Assembly (NCBI GenBank): GCA_016794465.1
Contig: JAEUKA010000074.1
Coordinates: 49,843-113,842 of the forward strand
Reading direction: 5' to 3'
From: Myxococcales bacterium
GTDB lineage: Bacteria; Myxococcota_A; Polyangia; Palsa-1104; JAEUJZ01
Length of the DNA stretch: 64,000 nucleotides
In this document: piece by piece, positions 43,630 through 53,651 of the stretch
How positions within the stretch are numbered: the first letter of the stretch is position 1
Layout: the number at the start of each line of letters is the position of its first letter
Program-made: the position numbers and the translations under genes
The notes under the pieces: model-generated
Database searches by the model: none
Told to the model about the DNA's origin: nothing
Seen by the model: only the letters and a program-made list of their open reading frames with translations

Positions 43630-44193
43630 ATGAGCATGGTAAGCGATGTCCTAAAGAGCCTGGATGACGACATTGCCAAGGCGATGGAGGTCTTTCAGCG
43701 CGAGCTTGCCAAGGTTCGGACCGGTCGTGCCAGCACCAACATGCTGGACGGCATCCGGCTGGACTATTACGGCACCCTGACGCCACTCAATCAGGTGGCT
43801 TCGGTGAGCGTGCCCGATCCACGGCTTATCGTCGTCAAGCCGTGGGAGAAGCGCATCATTCCCGACATTGAGAAAGCCATCCGCGATGCCGGGCTGGGTG
43901 TGAATCCAAGCTCGGACGGCGAGATCGTGCGGCTGCCGATTCCCCCGCTCACCCAGGAGCGCAGGAAAGAGCTGACCAAGGTCGTCAAGCGCATCGGTGA
44001 AGACGCACGCGTGGCCGTGCGGAACTGCCGTCGAGACGCTCGCGAGCTGCTGGAGCAAGCTGGCAAAGATCGCGAGATTACGGAAGACGACGTTGATCAA
44101 GGGCTCAAGAAGATCCAGGCCGTCATCGACAAGGCGATCGAGAAGATCGACGCCATAGCCGAGAAGAAGCAGGCCGAGATCATGGAGGTCTAG
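43630..44193 (+). CDS. frr: Ribosome recycling factor
   Basis: 187 residues (ATG at 43630 or 43636). AMEVFQRELAKVRTGRASTN, GTLTPLNQVASVSVPDPRL and LTQERRKELTKVVKRIGED are diagnostic. It splits post-termination ribosomes with EF-G. Its last codons carry GGAGG (44184-44188), which also appears to be the ribosome site of the kinase gene starting after its TAG. Confidence 0.96.
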   Translation: MSMVSDVLKSLDDDIAKAMEVFQRELAKVRTGRASTNMLDGIRLDYYGTLTPLNQVASVSVPDPRLIVVKPWEKRIIPDIEKAIRDAGLGVNPSSDGEIVRLPIPPLTQERRKELTKVVKRIGEDARVAVRNCRRDARELLEQAGKDREITEDDVDQGLKKIQAVIDKAIEKIDAIAEKKQAEIMEV

Positions 44194-44196
44194 CTC

Positions 44197-45774
44197 CTGG
44201 ACCAGCTGTCCTTTAATCCCAAGTTCGGCAAGTACGAGCTGCTCGCCCACCTGGCAACCGGTGGAATGGCTGAGATCTATCTGGCGCAGATGGCCGGCTC
44301 CGACGGCTTTTCAAAGCTGGTGGTGGTCAAACGGCTGCTCGCCGACTTGGCGAAGGACAATGAGTACGTCCAGATGTTTCTTGATGAGGCGAGGATCAAC
44401 GCCCGCCTCAATCACTCGAACATCGTGCAGGTCCTAGAGCTGGGTGAAGTCGACGGGCAGTACTTCATCGCGATGGAGTACGTGTCCGGTCTGTCGATTG
44501 CGCAGGTGGGCAAGCTGGCGACGCAGCGACTGGGAGAGGTGCCGCAGAACATCGCCTGCGGCATCATGCTGCAGTCGTGCGCGGGCCTGCATCACGCCCA
44601 CGAGACGAAGCTGTCAGACACCGACGAGCTGGGCATCATCCACCGCGACGTGTCTCCGCAGAACCTGCTGCTGACCTACGAGGGCTTCGTCAAGGTCGTC
44701 GACTTCGGTATCGCCAAAGCGGAAGGCCGAGAGACGCGCACCCAGGCCGGCATGGTCAAGGGCAAGTTCGCGTACATGAGCCCCGAGCAGTGCACCGGCC
44801 AGAAGGTTGACCGCCGAACCGACATCTTTGCGCTCGGCGTCATCTTGTTCGAGCTGTGTACCTCGCGGCGCTTGTTCAAGCGGCCGACGCCGATCGAAAC
44901 CTATGAAGCGATTCAGAAGGGCGAAGTGCCGGACCCGTGCTCGGTGTCTCCGGCGATCTCTCGGCAGGTTGCGGATGTGATCTTAAAGGCTCTCGCGCGC
45001 AACCGCGATGAGCGCTACCCGACGGCAGAAGCCATGCAGGAGGCGCTGGAGCTGGCGATGCGGCGCTCGGGCCTCAAAGGCCGGCCGCTCGACCTGTCGC
45101 GCTTTCTCGATACCAACTTCCAGACCGAGATCAAGGAACAGGAAGATCTGGTCCGTCGCATTGCTGCCGGCGAGCTGACGCAGCCGGAGAACCAGCACGT
45201 CGCGGAGGCGAGCAAGCTCGCGGACAACTACGCGCACGTGGAGGACCTCGACATCGAAGAAGATCTCGAGGAGGCGGACGATCAGACCAGCAACGACCTG
45301 AAGAGTCCCGATCACAAGCCGGCCAGTCCGCCGCCGCCAGTGCCCTCGCTGGCCAACAAGTCGGCGCAGATCGCGCAGAAGCCGGTGTCAATGGTGCTGC
45401 CGACCATTGACCCGAAGAAGGCGCTGCAAGAGATGCTGGCGGGCAAAGCGCCTAACATTCTCGGCGATCAGCTGCAAGGGCTGGCGAAAGCGGCCAACAT
45501 CACTGCGCCGCCGCCCGAAGATCCAGCGGCTGCGGCTGCGGATGCTGTTGCCGCCGGTCCAGCACCGGGCTCAGCGAGTGGTCAAGGCCTGTCGCCATCT
45601 GCCACCACTCCGACCTCGGGCGCAGGCGGCTCGCCGAGCGGTCAGGGACAAGCGCCAGCAGCGCCTCTGTCCGGACTGCAACGATTCGCAAACCTGCCGC
45701 TGCCGATCCTGCTTGGCATCGCCTTTGGCTTGGCGGTGCTGTCGGCCATCTTGACTGCGCTGCTCATTTTCTAG
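44197..45774 (+). CDS. Hanks-type Ser/Thr protein kinase, probable CTG start
   Basis: 525 residues. The frame continues directly from the frr frame across its TAG (44191-44193), and no ATG, GTG or TTG exists in frame before the Gly-rich loop YELLAHLATGGMAEIYLA. The first ATG (44266) is inside that loop and would delete the first strand. CTG at 44197 has GGAGG eight bases upstream and gives a full kinase. Other motifs: VVVKRLL lysine, IIHRDVSPQNLL, VDFGIAKAEG, GKFAYMSPEQ. A long Pro/Ala/Gly-rich linker leads to a C-terminal helix (ILLGIAFGLAVLSAILTALL). Cytoplasmic kinase, membrane-tethered. Confidence 0.88.
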   Translation: MDQLSFNPKFGKYELLAHLATGGMAEIYLAQMAGSDGFSKLVVVKRLLADLAKDNEYVQMFLDEARINARLNHSNIVQVLELGEVDGQYFIAMEYVSGLSIAQVGKLATQRLGEVPQNIACGIMLQSCAGLHHAHETKLSDTDELGIIHRDVSPQNLLLTYEGFVKVVDFGIAKAEGRETRTQAGMVKGKFAYMSPEQCTGQKVDRRTDIFALGVILFELCTSRRLFKRPTPIETYEAIQKGEVPDPCSVSPAISRQVADVILKALARNRDERYPTAEAMQEALELAMRRSGLKGRPLDLSRFLDTNFQTEIKEQEDLVRRIAAGELTQPENQHVAEASKLADNYAHVEDLDIEEDLEEADDQTSNDLKSPDHKPASPPPPVPSLANKSAQIAQKPVSMVLPTIDPKKALQEMLAGKAPNILGDQLQGLAKAANITAPPPEDPAAAAADAVAAGPAPGSASGQGLSPSATTPTSGAGGSPSGQGQAPAAPLSGLQRFANLPLPILLGIAFGLAVLSAILTALLIF

Positions 45775-45885
45775 GCTGCTCCCTGGATCTTTGAGCTCGT
45801 GGCGCTGCGAGCGCTGGCCGGTGTTTCCGGCTTGACGGCGGTTCTTCGCTTTTGGGAACTTCGCTTCTCAAGCGAGGTGACTGCG

Positions 45886-47103
45886 ATGGATCGCAAGCAA
45901 GCAGGTTTCCTGGTGGTATCGCTGCGCGGGTGGGCGCTGTGGTGTGGGCTGCTCGGTGTGGCAGCATGTGACGCGCCGACGGGCAAGCCGGATGCCGGCG
46001 ATGCGGGGGTCGCCGATGCCGCGAGCTGCACGATGTGTGGTGGCGCCTGTGTCGATCTGATGGCGGACTCACGTCACTGCGGCGCGTGCGGCAACGACTG
46101 CGGTCCAGCGGCAAGCTGCGTGGGCGGGACCTGCGAAGTGAGCAGCCGAGATATGTCCGTGCGCGATCTGCCATCAATGGACGGTGGCATGACGATGCGC
46201 CGGCTCTGCGATGCGACGCCGCCCGTGGGAGCCAAGCTGGCCCCACCGCCGCCGGTCTACTCGGGCACTTGTCCGCGCCTTGTCTCGGGCAAAAACACGA
46301 TTGTGTCGTCGGGGAACAGCCGCACGTTCCTGCTCGCGATGCCCACGACGCCCATGCCTGGGGAACAGCTGCCGCTGGTGTTTATGTGGCACTGGCTGGG
46401 GGGCAGCGCGGACTCGTTCCTGAAGAAGGGCGAGGTGCAGGCGGCGGTGGACAAGCAGCGCTTCTTGGCGATCTTGCCGGAGGCCAAGGGCGACATCGTC
46501 TGGAAGTGGCCCTTTGATGTGCTGGTAACGGCCGCACGGCAAGAGGAAGAGTATCGCTTCTTCGACGACATGCTGGCCTGTGCAGCAGCGCAGCTTGCGG
46601 TCAATACCAACTGCGTGTCGTCGGTGGGAGTAAGCGCGGGCGCCCTGTTTACGGACCAGCTGGCAACGGGACGCAACAAGTATCTGGCGTCGGCGATGTC
46701 CCTGTCTGGCGGCGTTGAGGGCGTGGCCAAAAAGTGGGGAAATCCGCCGCGCAAGCTGCCGATGCTGGTGCTGTGGGGTGGATCGACCGACATCTGCGCC
46801 GGGCTGGTCAACTTCCAGACCGCCTCGAAGGCACTGGAGACGCAGCTGGTCAAAGACGGTCACTTCTTCGTCGAGTGTGTTCACAACTGCGGTCACGCTG
46901 AGCCGCCCCTGGAGGCTCCGGCGATGCTGTCCAAGTACGCGGCGTTCTGGGAGTTTGCGTTTGCGCACCCGTACTGGCTTGGAACCGGGGAGTCGCCGTA
47001 CAAAGCAAGTGGCCTGTCGTCAAGCTACCCAAGCTGGTGCTCGATCGGAGCGGGCTCGGCGACGCCTCGGACGGGAATGTGTCCTGACAAGCCGGGCTGT
47101 TAG
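45886..47103 (+). CDS. Esterase/PHB-depolymerase-like lipoprotein
   Basis: 405 residues from ATG at 45886 (MDRKQAGFL); upstream residues of the longer frame do not resemble a signal. The signal peptide ends in GVAACDAP, a lipobox. A short Cys-rich module follows (CTMCGGACVDLM, HCGACGNDCGPAASC). The remaining 270 residues look like an alpha/beta hydrolase of the LpqC/PHB depolymerase group: PLVFMWHWLGGSADSF, nucleophile Ser in GVSAGALFTDQL, and His in CVHNCGHAEPP. It would act at the cell surface or in the periplasm. Its stop overlaps the convergent gene's stop by 4 bp. Confidence 0.8.
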   Translation: MDRKQAGFLVVSLRGWALWCGLLGVAACDAPTGKPDAGDAGVADAASCTMCGGACVDLMADSRHCGACGNDCGPAASCVGGTCEVSSRDMSVRDLPSMDGGMTMRRLCDATPPVGAKLAPPPPVYSGTCPRLVSGKNTIVSSGNSRTFLLAMPTTPMPGEQLPLVFMWHWLGGSADSFLKKGEVQAAVDKQRFLAILPEAKGDIVWKWPFDVLVTAARQEEEYRFFDDMLACAAAQLAVNTNCVSSVGVSAGALFTDQLATGRNKYLASAMSLSGGVEGVAKKWGNPPRKLPMLVLWGGSTDICAGLVNFQTASKALETQLVKDGHFFVECVHNCGHAEPPLEAPAMLSKYAAFWEFAFAHPYWLGTGESPYKASGLSSSYPSWCSIGAGSATPRTGMCPDKPGC

Positions 47104-48119
47104 GTAGCTTGGCCGGCGACGGATGACGGAACGGGAGACGACGGCCCGCTCTCGGCATCGTGTAGGGCGGCGGGGTGAAGCGATGCCAGGGAGCGGAAGC
47201 CAGCCAGCGCCTCGCGAAAGGACAGCCCCGGCCACGGCATAAACGACAGCGTGGCGTCTTTGGGCAGGGTGCGACAGACGGCGGCAACCTCGACCTCGCC
47301 GCTGCCGGGCGGTAACGCGCCGATCGGGCCACAGGCATCGCCGACGCAGTGAAGCGGACCTTTCGCAAAGCTGCGGACCGAGTCGGCGAGCGAGACAAGC
47401 CGCATCATCGAGGACAAGTGCGCCGCCGGCAGATCCAGGCAAGGCCGCAGAGGCGCGCCGTCAAACTCTTCGAGGAGCAGGCGTAGCTCAAGAGGCAGCG
47501 GCAGCTCGGTGACACGACGGGGATAGGCGATAAGCAGGGTCTTTTGACTGTGAACGGCAAGGTTGGCCAGGCTCTCTAGCGCTCGCCGCACCGCGTCAAG
47601 GTGCCTCGGCAGGAGCGCGCTGCGAGCTTGCAAAAGCTCGTCACCAGGCTCGCTGTCTTCAAAGGCAGCGCCGCGCAGGAAGTGGGCGCGGACGTTCTGC
47701 CACAAGCGCGATAGCCCAGCGACTTCCCCAAGCCGGACACGGACAAACGGGCACGACAGCGAGGTGGCTACCGCAAGCGCGGTCTTGGCGACGTGGGTGG
47801 CGGTGCGGCTCTCTTCCTTATCGAGCGCGGCAAGCTGAGCCAAGGCGGCCTGCGGTCGATCCAACGTATGCGCGCCCAGCTCGGCATCGATCGCACACAC
47901 CTTCACTTCGGTGCGCGGCTCCATGACAAGCTTCTGCAACGTCTCGACAAGACCGGGCAAACCGGGCGCCGGCAGGTGGAGCGCGGTGGCACCTTCGGAC
48001 AACAGCGATGACAATACAGAGTCCACAGACACAGGCGTCGGAGACTGCCCACCGGGTAGCACCGAAAGACCAAGCGCCGCACGTGGCCCGCTCGCGTGGG
48101 ATGGGGTTTGACTTTGCAT
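47100..48119 (-). CDS. Hypothetical protein, possibly TIM-barrel (xylose-isomerase-like)
   Basis: 339 residues, no signal or membrane segment. I do not recognise it firmly. The spacing of strands and helices (GATALHLPAPGLPGLVETL, VKVCAIDAELGA, CPFVRVRLGEVAGLS, KTLLIAYPRRV, PLRPCLDLPAAHL) resembles a sugar-phosphate isomerase/epimerase-like barrel, but the usual metal ligands are not evident. It diverges from the OmpA gene and converges with the esterase gene. Confidence 0.62.
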   Translation of the reverse strand: MQSQTPSHASGPRAALGLSVLPGGQSPTPVSVDSVLSSLLSEGATALHLPAPGLPGLVETLQKLVMEPRTEVKVCAIDAELGAHTLDRPQAALAQLAALDKEESRTATHVAKTALAVATSLSCPFVRVRLGEVAGLSRLWQNVRAHFLRGAAFEDSEPGDELLQARSALLPRHLDAVRRALESLANLAVHSQKTLLIAYPRRVTELPLPLELRLLLEEFDGAPLRPCLDLPAAHLSSMMRLVSLADSVRSFAKGPLHCVGDACGPIGALPPGSGEVEVAAVCRTLPKDATLSFMPWPGLSFREALAGFRSLASLHPAALHDAESGPSSPVPSSVAGQAT

Positions 48120-48214
48120 GACGAGTCAATTTACACCTATGCCGTCCTGTGTAGGGAAATGGCCGTCCTGTGGGCTCTGCACGAGGACTCGACACCAACG
48201 ATAGGAAGCTGCCG

Positions 48215-50270
<2,056 letters not shown>

Positions 50271-50272
<2 letters not shown>

Positions 50273-50314
50273 CGAGCGTGGCGCCAGGACACTGGTTTCT
50301 GGCGCTGCCTCGCT
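50271..50314 (+). terminator. Long stem-loop after the OmpA gene
   Basis: AGCGAG (50271-50276) pairs with CTCGCT (50309-50314), and GCGCCAG (50281-50287) with CTGGCGC (50299-50305), around an 11-base loop. It overlaps the stop codon. A T-run is lacking, but position and stability fit a terminator or mRNA-stabilising hairpin. Confidence 0.6.
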
Positions 50315-50357
50315 GCTGGCTCCCCTTCCTATAGCCCTGCCCCACCCCTTCTATCCC

Positions 50358-51074
50358 CTAATAACCGGTCCAGACGCCCCACAGCGTCTCGGTGGTTCCG
50401 CTTGGCTCGCTGCGCCAGCGGACTCCGTCATAGTGCAGGATGGTGCCGGCCTCGCCGACTGCCCAGATGTCGCTTGCTGTGGTGCCGTACACATCAAGCA
50501 AGTTGGTGGTGACCGGGACCGTTTCCTTGGTCCAGCTGGACGGTGGCCCGGTGTAGTGGGCTACCGTACCTCCCGAGCCGACCGCCCAGACATCTTTGGG
50601 CCCAGTGCCCCACACAGAGCTGTAGTTGCAGATCACAGGACTGGTGTGAGCGGCCCAGCTGCTGCCGTTCCACAGAGCCAGGCGCGAGTTCCAGCCGACC
50701 GCCCAGAGCGCAGCAGGACCCGATGCCCACATCTTCATGTAGGTCGCTGCGGGCGGAGCGTTCGACATCGCCGGCCAGCTTGCACCATCGGATGAAACCA
50801 AAAACTCGTTGCTGATGGGTCCGCCGGTAGCCACGTTGGTTAGACCCCAGATTGTCGACGCCAAGGGCACGCCGAAGATGCCAGCAAACTGGCCCGTGGT
50901 CGGCAGAACCACCGCGTTCCAAGCGCTGCCATTCCAGTGCAGGAGCGCTCCGCCCATGCCCCCCGCCCAAGCTGCCGTAGCGCTGCGAACAAACACCGTG
51001 CCCAGGTCCTGAGTCTTAACAACCCCCTGCAACTTCCAACTCACCCCATTCCAGGTGAGGATGGGTAACGGAAG
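50358..51074 (-). pseudogene. Beta-propeller protein fragment, 5' part missing
   Basis: About 235 residues with five blade-like repeats of the form WGTGPKDVWAVGSGGTVAHY followed by a Trp (also ASGPAALWAVGWNSRLALW, YGTTASDIWAVGEAGTILHY). The frame continues upstream past the only available GTG (51044), reading PILTWNGVSW, a further blade end, until TAA at 51077-51075. Thus the frame is cut inside a repeat and has no signal peptide or sensible start. The serine recombinase ATG is 12 bases further on. The gene was most likely split by island insertion. The 3' end is also abrupt (LWGVWTGY and stop). Confidence 0.75.
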
Positions 51075-51088
51075 TTATTAAGACTTCC
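51066..51088. promoter_or_regulatory. Dyad at the island junction, candidate attachment half-site
   Basis: GGAAGT (51070-51075) and ACTTCC (51083-51088) form a 6-bp dyad with a 7-bp spacer, ending directly before the recombinase ATG and lying where the propeller frame breaks. Serine-recombinase attachment sites are often imperfect dyads next to the integrase gene. It could also be an operator for the recombinase. Confidence 0.4.
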
Positions 51089-52201
51089 ATGAACACACAA
51101 CGACATACAAACAGCACCAAGACTGCGATCGGCTACGTGCGGGTGAGCACACAGGAGCAGGCCAGCGACGGGGTGAGTCTCGATGCACAACGCGATAAGC
51201 TGCGGGCCTATTGCAAAGTCAACGGCATCAAGCTTATCGACATAAAGGCGGATGAGGGTTATTCGGGTAGCACTCTCGAGCGGCCAGGTCTGCAAGCGGC
51301 GCTACAACTCGTCCGGCGCGGTCGCGTCAACACCCTCATCGTTGCCAAGCTGGATCGGTTGTCGAGGTCGTTGCGGGATGTCTGTTCGCTGGTGGAGGAG
51401 CTGTTCAGCGACGAGCGGAACCACCTCCTATCGCTCTGCGGCATGGTCAACACGCACACCGCTGCGGGACGGATGTTGATGATGAATCTCGCGAACTACA
51501 ACCAGTTCGAGCGCGAGATGATCGCGGAGCGGACTCGCGATGCGCTTCAGCACATGAAAGCCCAGGGAGTGCGGCTGGGACATGCTCCGTACGGATACCA
51601 ACATGGGAAGGAGAGAGACGAGCGTGGGCGACGGCAGCTCGTGCCGATTCCTAAAGAGCAGGAAGTCATTTCTAAGATCAAAATGCTGCATGCAGAGAAG
51701 CTGTCGTTCACGAAGATCGCGCGACGACTCAATGAGCTTGGGATTCCTGCGAAGCGTGGCGGGCGCTGGGTTGTGTCGCGAGTTTGTACGACGCTTCAGC
51801 GCGAAGGAGCGTACAAGGCGCGCACGAACAAGATGCAAGGACCACTTCGTCATGACCGCGAAGCAGCGACGGAAATGGCGCTCAGATTGCGCGCGGAAGG
51901 AAGGAGTCTGAACCAGATAGGAGTGCGTCTGCGGAAGGAAAGACTGACGCCACTGCGCGGTGGGAAGTGGCATGCAGCACAGGTGGCGCAGCTACTCCGA
52001 AAGCCAGCGGATCGAAACACGGCAGCGCGTCGTGCGTGCGAGCTGCGAGCGGAAGGAATGACGCTGAAGGAAATCGGAGTGAGACTGACGATGGAGGGGT
52101 TTCAGAGAGAGGACGGAGGGGTTTGGTATCCGTCGCTGGTGCATGGGTTGATCTTGTCTGCGGAGTCCGAACGGGAGGACTCACCGCAGAGTCCGCAGTA
52201 G
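51089..52201 (+). CDS. Serine site-specific recombinase
   Basis: 370 residues. The resolvase catalytic domain (about 10-150) has the nucleophile Ser in IGYVRVSTQEQ (about 20), ERPGLQAAL, and the Arg pair in VAKLDRLSRSLRD (about 90). A recombinase domain follows (APYGYQHG..., about 168). The C-terminal part contains three related DNA-binding-like repeats, each a helix pair followed by GGxW: LNELGIPAKRGGRWVVSRVC, LRKERLTPLRGGKWHAAQVA and LTMEGFQREDGGVWYPSLVH. It is shorter than large phage integrases. Position at the broken gene suggests it inserted the island. Confidence 0.92.
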   Translation: MNTQRHTNSTKTAIGYVRVSTQEQASDGVSLDAQRDKLRAYCKVNGIKLIDIKADEGYSGSTLERPGLQAALQLVRRGRVNTLIVAKLDRLSRSLRDVCSLVEELFSDERNHLLSLCGMVNTHTAAGRMLMMNLANYNQFEREMIAERTRDALQHMKAQGVRLGHAPYGYQHGKERDERGRRQLVPIPKEQEVISKIKMLHAEKLSFTKIARRLNELGIPAKRGGRWVVSRVCTTLQREGAYKARTNKMQGPLRHDREAATEMALRLRAEGRSLNQIGVRLRKERLTPLRGGKWHAAQVAQLLRKPADRNTAARRACELRAEGMTLKEIGVRLTMEGFQREDGGVWYPSLVHGLILSAESEREDSPQSPQ

Positions 52202-52235
52202 ACCGACAATCGGGCGAAGTTGTCGCCTGGGATCT

Positions 52236-52871
52236 TTAAGCCGCTGCTCGACTGGTTTCAACCGTGGGCTGCGGTACTTGCTGCCAGCTTGGTCGGCATC
52301 GGCCACGAAGTGGTGGTGGCAGGTCCTCTTCGCGAAGGCCCAGTTCTGACACTCGTTGCAGAGCCCGCAGTGTGAGCCGGGACGGATAGGTGCGAGCAGT
52401 CTCCAGATTGCGAATCGTTCCCCAGCTGAGTCCTGACTTGGCGGCCAACTCGAAGCGACACATCCCGGCCTGTTCCCGACGCAGGCGCAGGAGCATTCCA
52501 AACGCCAGCGTGGGCGGTGCGGTCGGTTCCTCTCGCTGTGATACCAACGACAGCAGTGCTCCTTTGCGAGAGGGTGAGAATCCTTGCCAGTGCAGGGTGT
52601 TTGCGCTGAGCGCGATCTCGAGCAACGCCAGTGGCTCATCGTGGGGCCAATCGAGCCACTCCACTGCTACCAGAATCGCGCGCTCTGTTCGCTTGATTGC
52701 GAGCGCCTTTAGCAAGGCATGCGGGCCGGTCGCAGCCCAGCGCAGGAATCGCTCGATCCAGCGTTCTGCCGGCAGGGTGAGGTCGAGCGTGGCGGAACTA
52801 CGCGGCGGACTCGATGAAATGGTGTGTTTTCGATGATGAGAGGGACTTGTCGGGGGAACATCACACGGCAT
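52236..52871 (-). CDS. XRE-family regulator with N-terminal extension
   Basis: 211 residues from ATG at 52871 with aggag seven bases upstream; the longer frame adds Arg/Pro-rich residues. Residues 1-120 are unassigned (polar N-terminus, then ERWIERFLRWAATGPHALLK and WLDWPHDEPLALLEIALSA). The C-terminus is a Cro/C1-type helix-turn-helix: MLLRLRREQAGMCRFELAAK, SGLSWGTIRNLE, LRALQRVSELGL. It is convergent with the recombinase and divergent from the second XRE gene, so both are likely to act on the region between them. Confidence 0.8.
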   Translation of the reverse strand: MPCDVPPTSPSHHRKHTISSSPPRSSATLDLTLPAERWIERFLRWAATGPHALLKALAIKRTERAILVAVEWLDWPHDEPLALLEIALSANTLHWQGFSPSRKGALLSLVSQREEPTAPPTLAFGMLLRLRREQAGMCRFELAAKSGLSWGTIRNLETARTYPSRLTLRALQRVSELGLREEDLPPPLRGRCRPSWQQVPQPTVETSRAAA

Positions 52872-52932
52872 AGACTGCTCCTGTTCACGTCGGAGATTGC
52901 TGGCAGGCGAGGTCCGACGCGGGCTAAGGGCT

Positions 52933-52980
52933 CGACCGTCTTGTGGCGGTCGGGCCTGGGTATTGGGGGTCTTGTGACCC
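52933..52980. promoter_or_regulatory. Repeated dyads between divergent XRE genes
   Basis: Two dyads: CGACCG-tcttgtgg-CGGTCG (52933-52952) and GGGTC-ttgt-GACCC (52967-52980). Both contain GTCTTGTG (52938-52945 and 52969-52976), spaced 31 bp, about three helical turns. They sit in the 216-bp gap between the divergent regulators and are natural operator candidates for one or both. An AT-rich patch (53000-53035) beside them probably contains promoters. Confidence 0.6.
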
Positions 52981-53087
52981 GCCACAGCTTGTTACCTTAT
53001 CTGCTCATCAATTGCAATGTTCGGAAATATTTGTGAGGCTCAGATAGCTAACTGGAGACTTGATCCCGGCATCTGCTACCGAGGGAT

Positions 53088-53615
53088 GTGGTCCGTGGTC
53101 GAAAAAATCCAGCGTTTCTGGGTCTGGTGAGCCGTCTCAAGCGGCTCAGAAAAGCCGCAGGCATGAGCTACGATTCGGTCGCAGCAGCGACAGGGATGCT
53201 GGATGCTCCGACGGTGTTTCGCTTGGAGCATGGCCAGCGCATCCCACGGCTCGACACCGTTGAGAAGGTGGCTACGGCTCTTGCGGTGAGTCCATCGTAT
53301 TTGGCGTACGGAGTCCATGCGACCGCCCCGGTCGGCTGTGAGTCATCGGGGGCGTCGTACATGGGTCAGCGACTGCGGTCAGCGCGGGAGGCACTGGGTC
53401 TGTCGATCCTTGCCATCGCCAAGCATGCCGGAATCAGCCACACGTCCGTCGGTAACATCGAGCGCGGTGCGATGCCCAATATCGAAGCCGCAGAGCGACT
53501 TGCCGTTGCCCTTGGAGTCTCGCCCGCTTGGCTGGCGTTTGGTGCTGAGCCTGTCAATGCGCGGCGGCTGCCTCCTCGCCGGTCCACTGACTCGCTATCG
53601 CCAAGCAGCGACTGA
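53088..53615 (+). CDS. Regulator with two XRE helix-turn-helix domains
   Basis: 175 residues from GTG at 53088; gaggga is immediately before it, so the exact start is uncertain. Domain 1 (about 11-72): LVSRLKRLRKAAGMSYDSVA, TVFRLEHGQRIPRLDTVEKV, SPSYLAYG. Domain 2 (about 92-152): MGQRLRSAREALGLSILAIA, SVGNIERGAMPNIEAAERLA, SPAWLAFG. Two tandem phage-repressor-like domains in one chain could bind a direct-repeat operator as a monomer. It is 36 bp upstream of the effector gene and probably controls the cassette. Confidence 0.85.
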   Translation: MVRGRKNPAFLGLVSRLKRLRKAAGMSYDSVAAATGMLDAPTVFRLEHGQRIPRLDTVEKVATALAVSPSYLAYGVHATAPVGCESSGASYMGQRLRSAREALGLSILAIAKHAGISHTSVGNIERGAMPNIEAAERLAVALGVSPAWLAFGAEPVNARRLPPRRSTDSLSPSSD

Positions 53616-53625
53616 AAGACTCCTG

Positions 53626-53648
53626 TAGAATCCGACCCCAAAGGGTCG
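53626..53648 (+). promoter_or_regulatory. Candidate -10 and dyad directly before the effector gene
   Basis: TAGAAT (53626-53631) is followed by the perfect dyad CGACCC-CAAA-GGGTCG (53633-53648), three bases before the ATG at 53652. The only purine-rich ribosome-site candidate, aaaggg, lies inside the dyad. It can act as an operator over the start site or as an RNA hairpin hiding the ribosome site; either would keep the effector low. Confidence 0.55.
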
Positions 53649-53651
53649 TAC

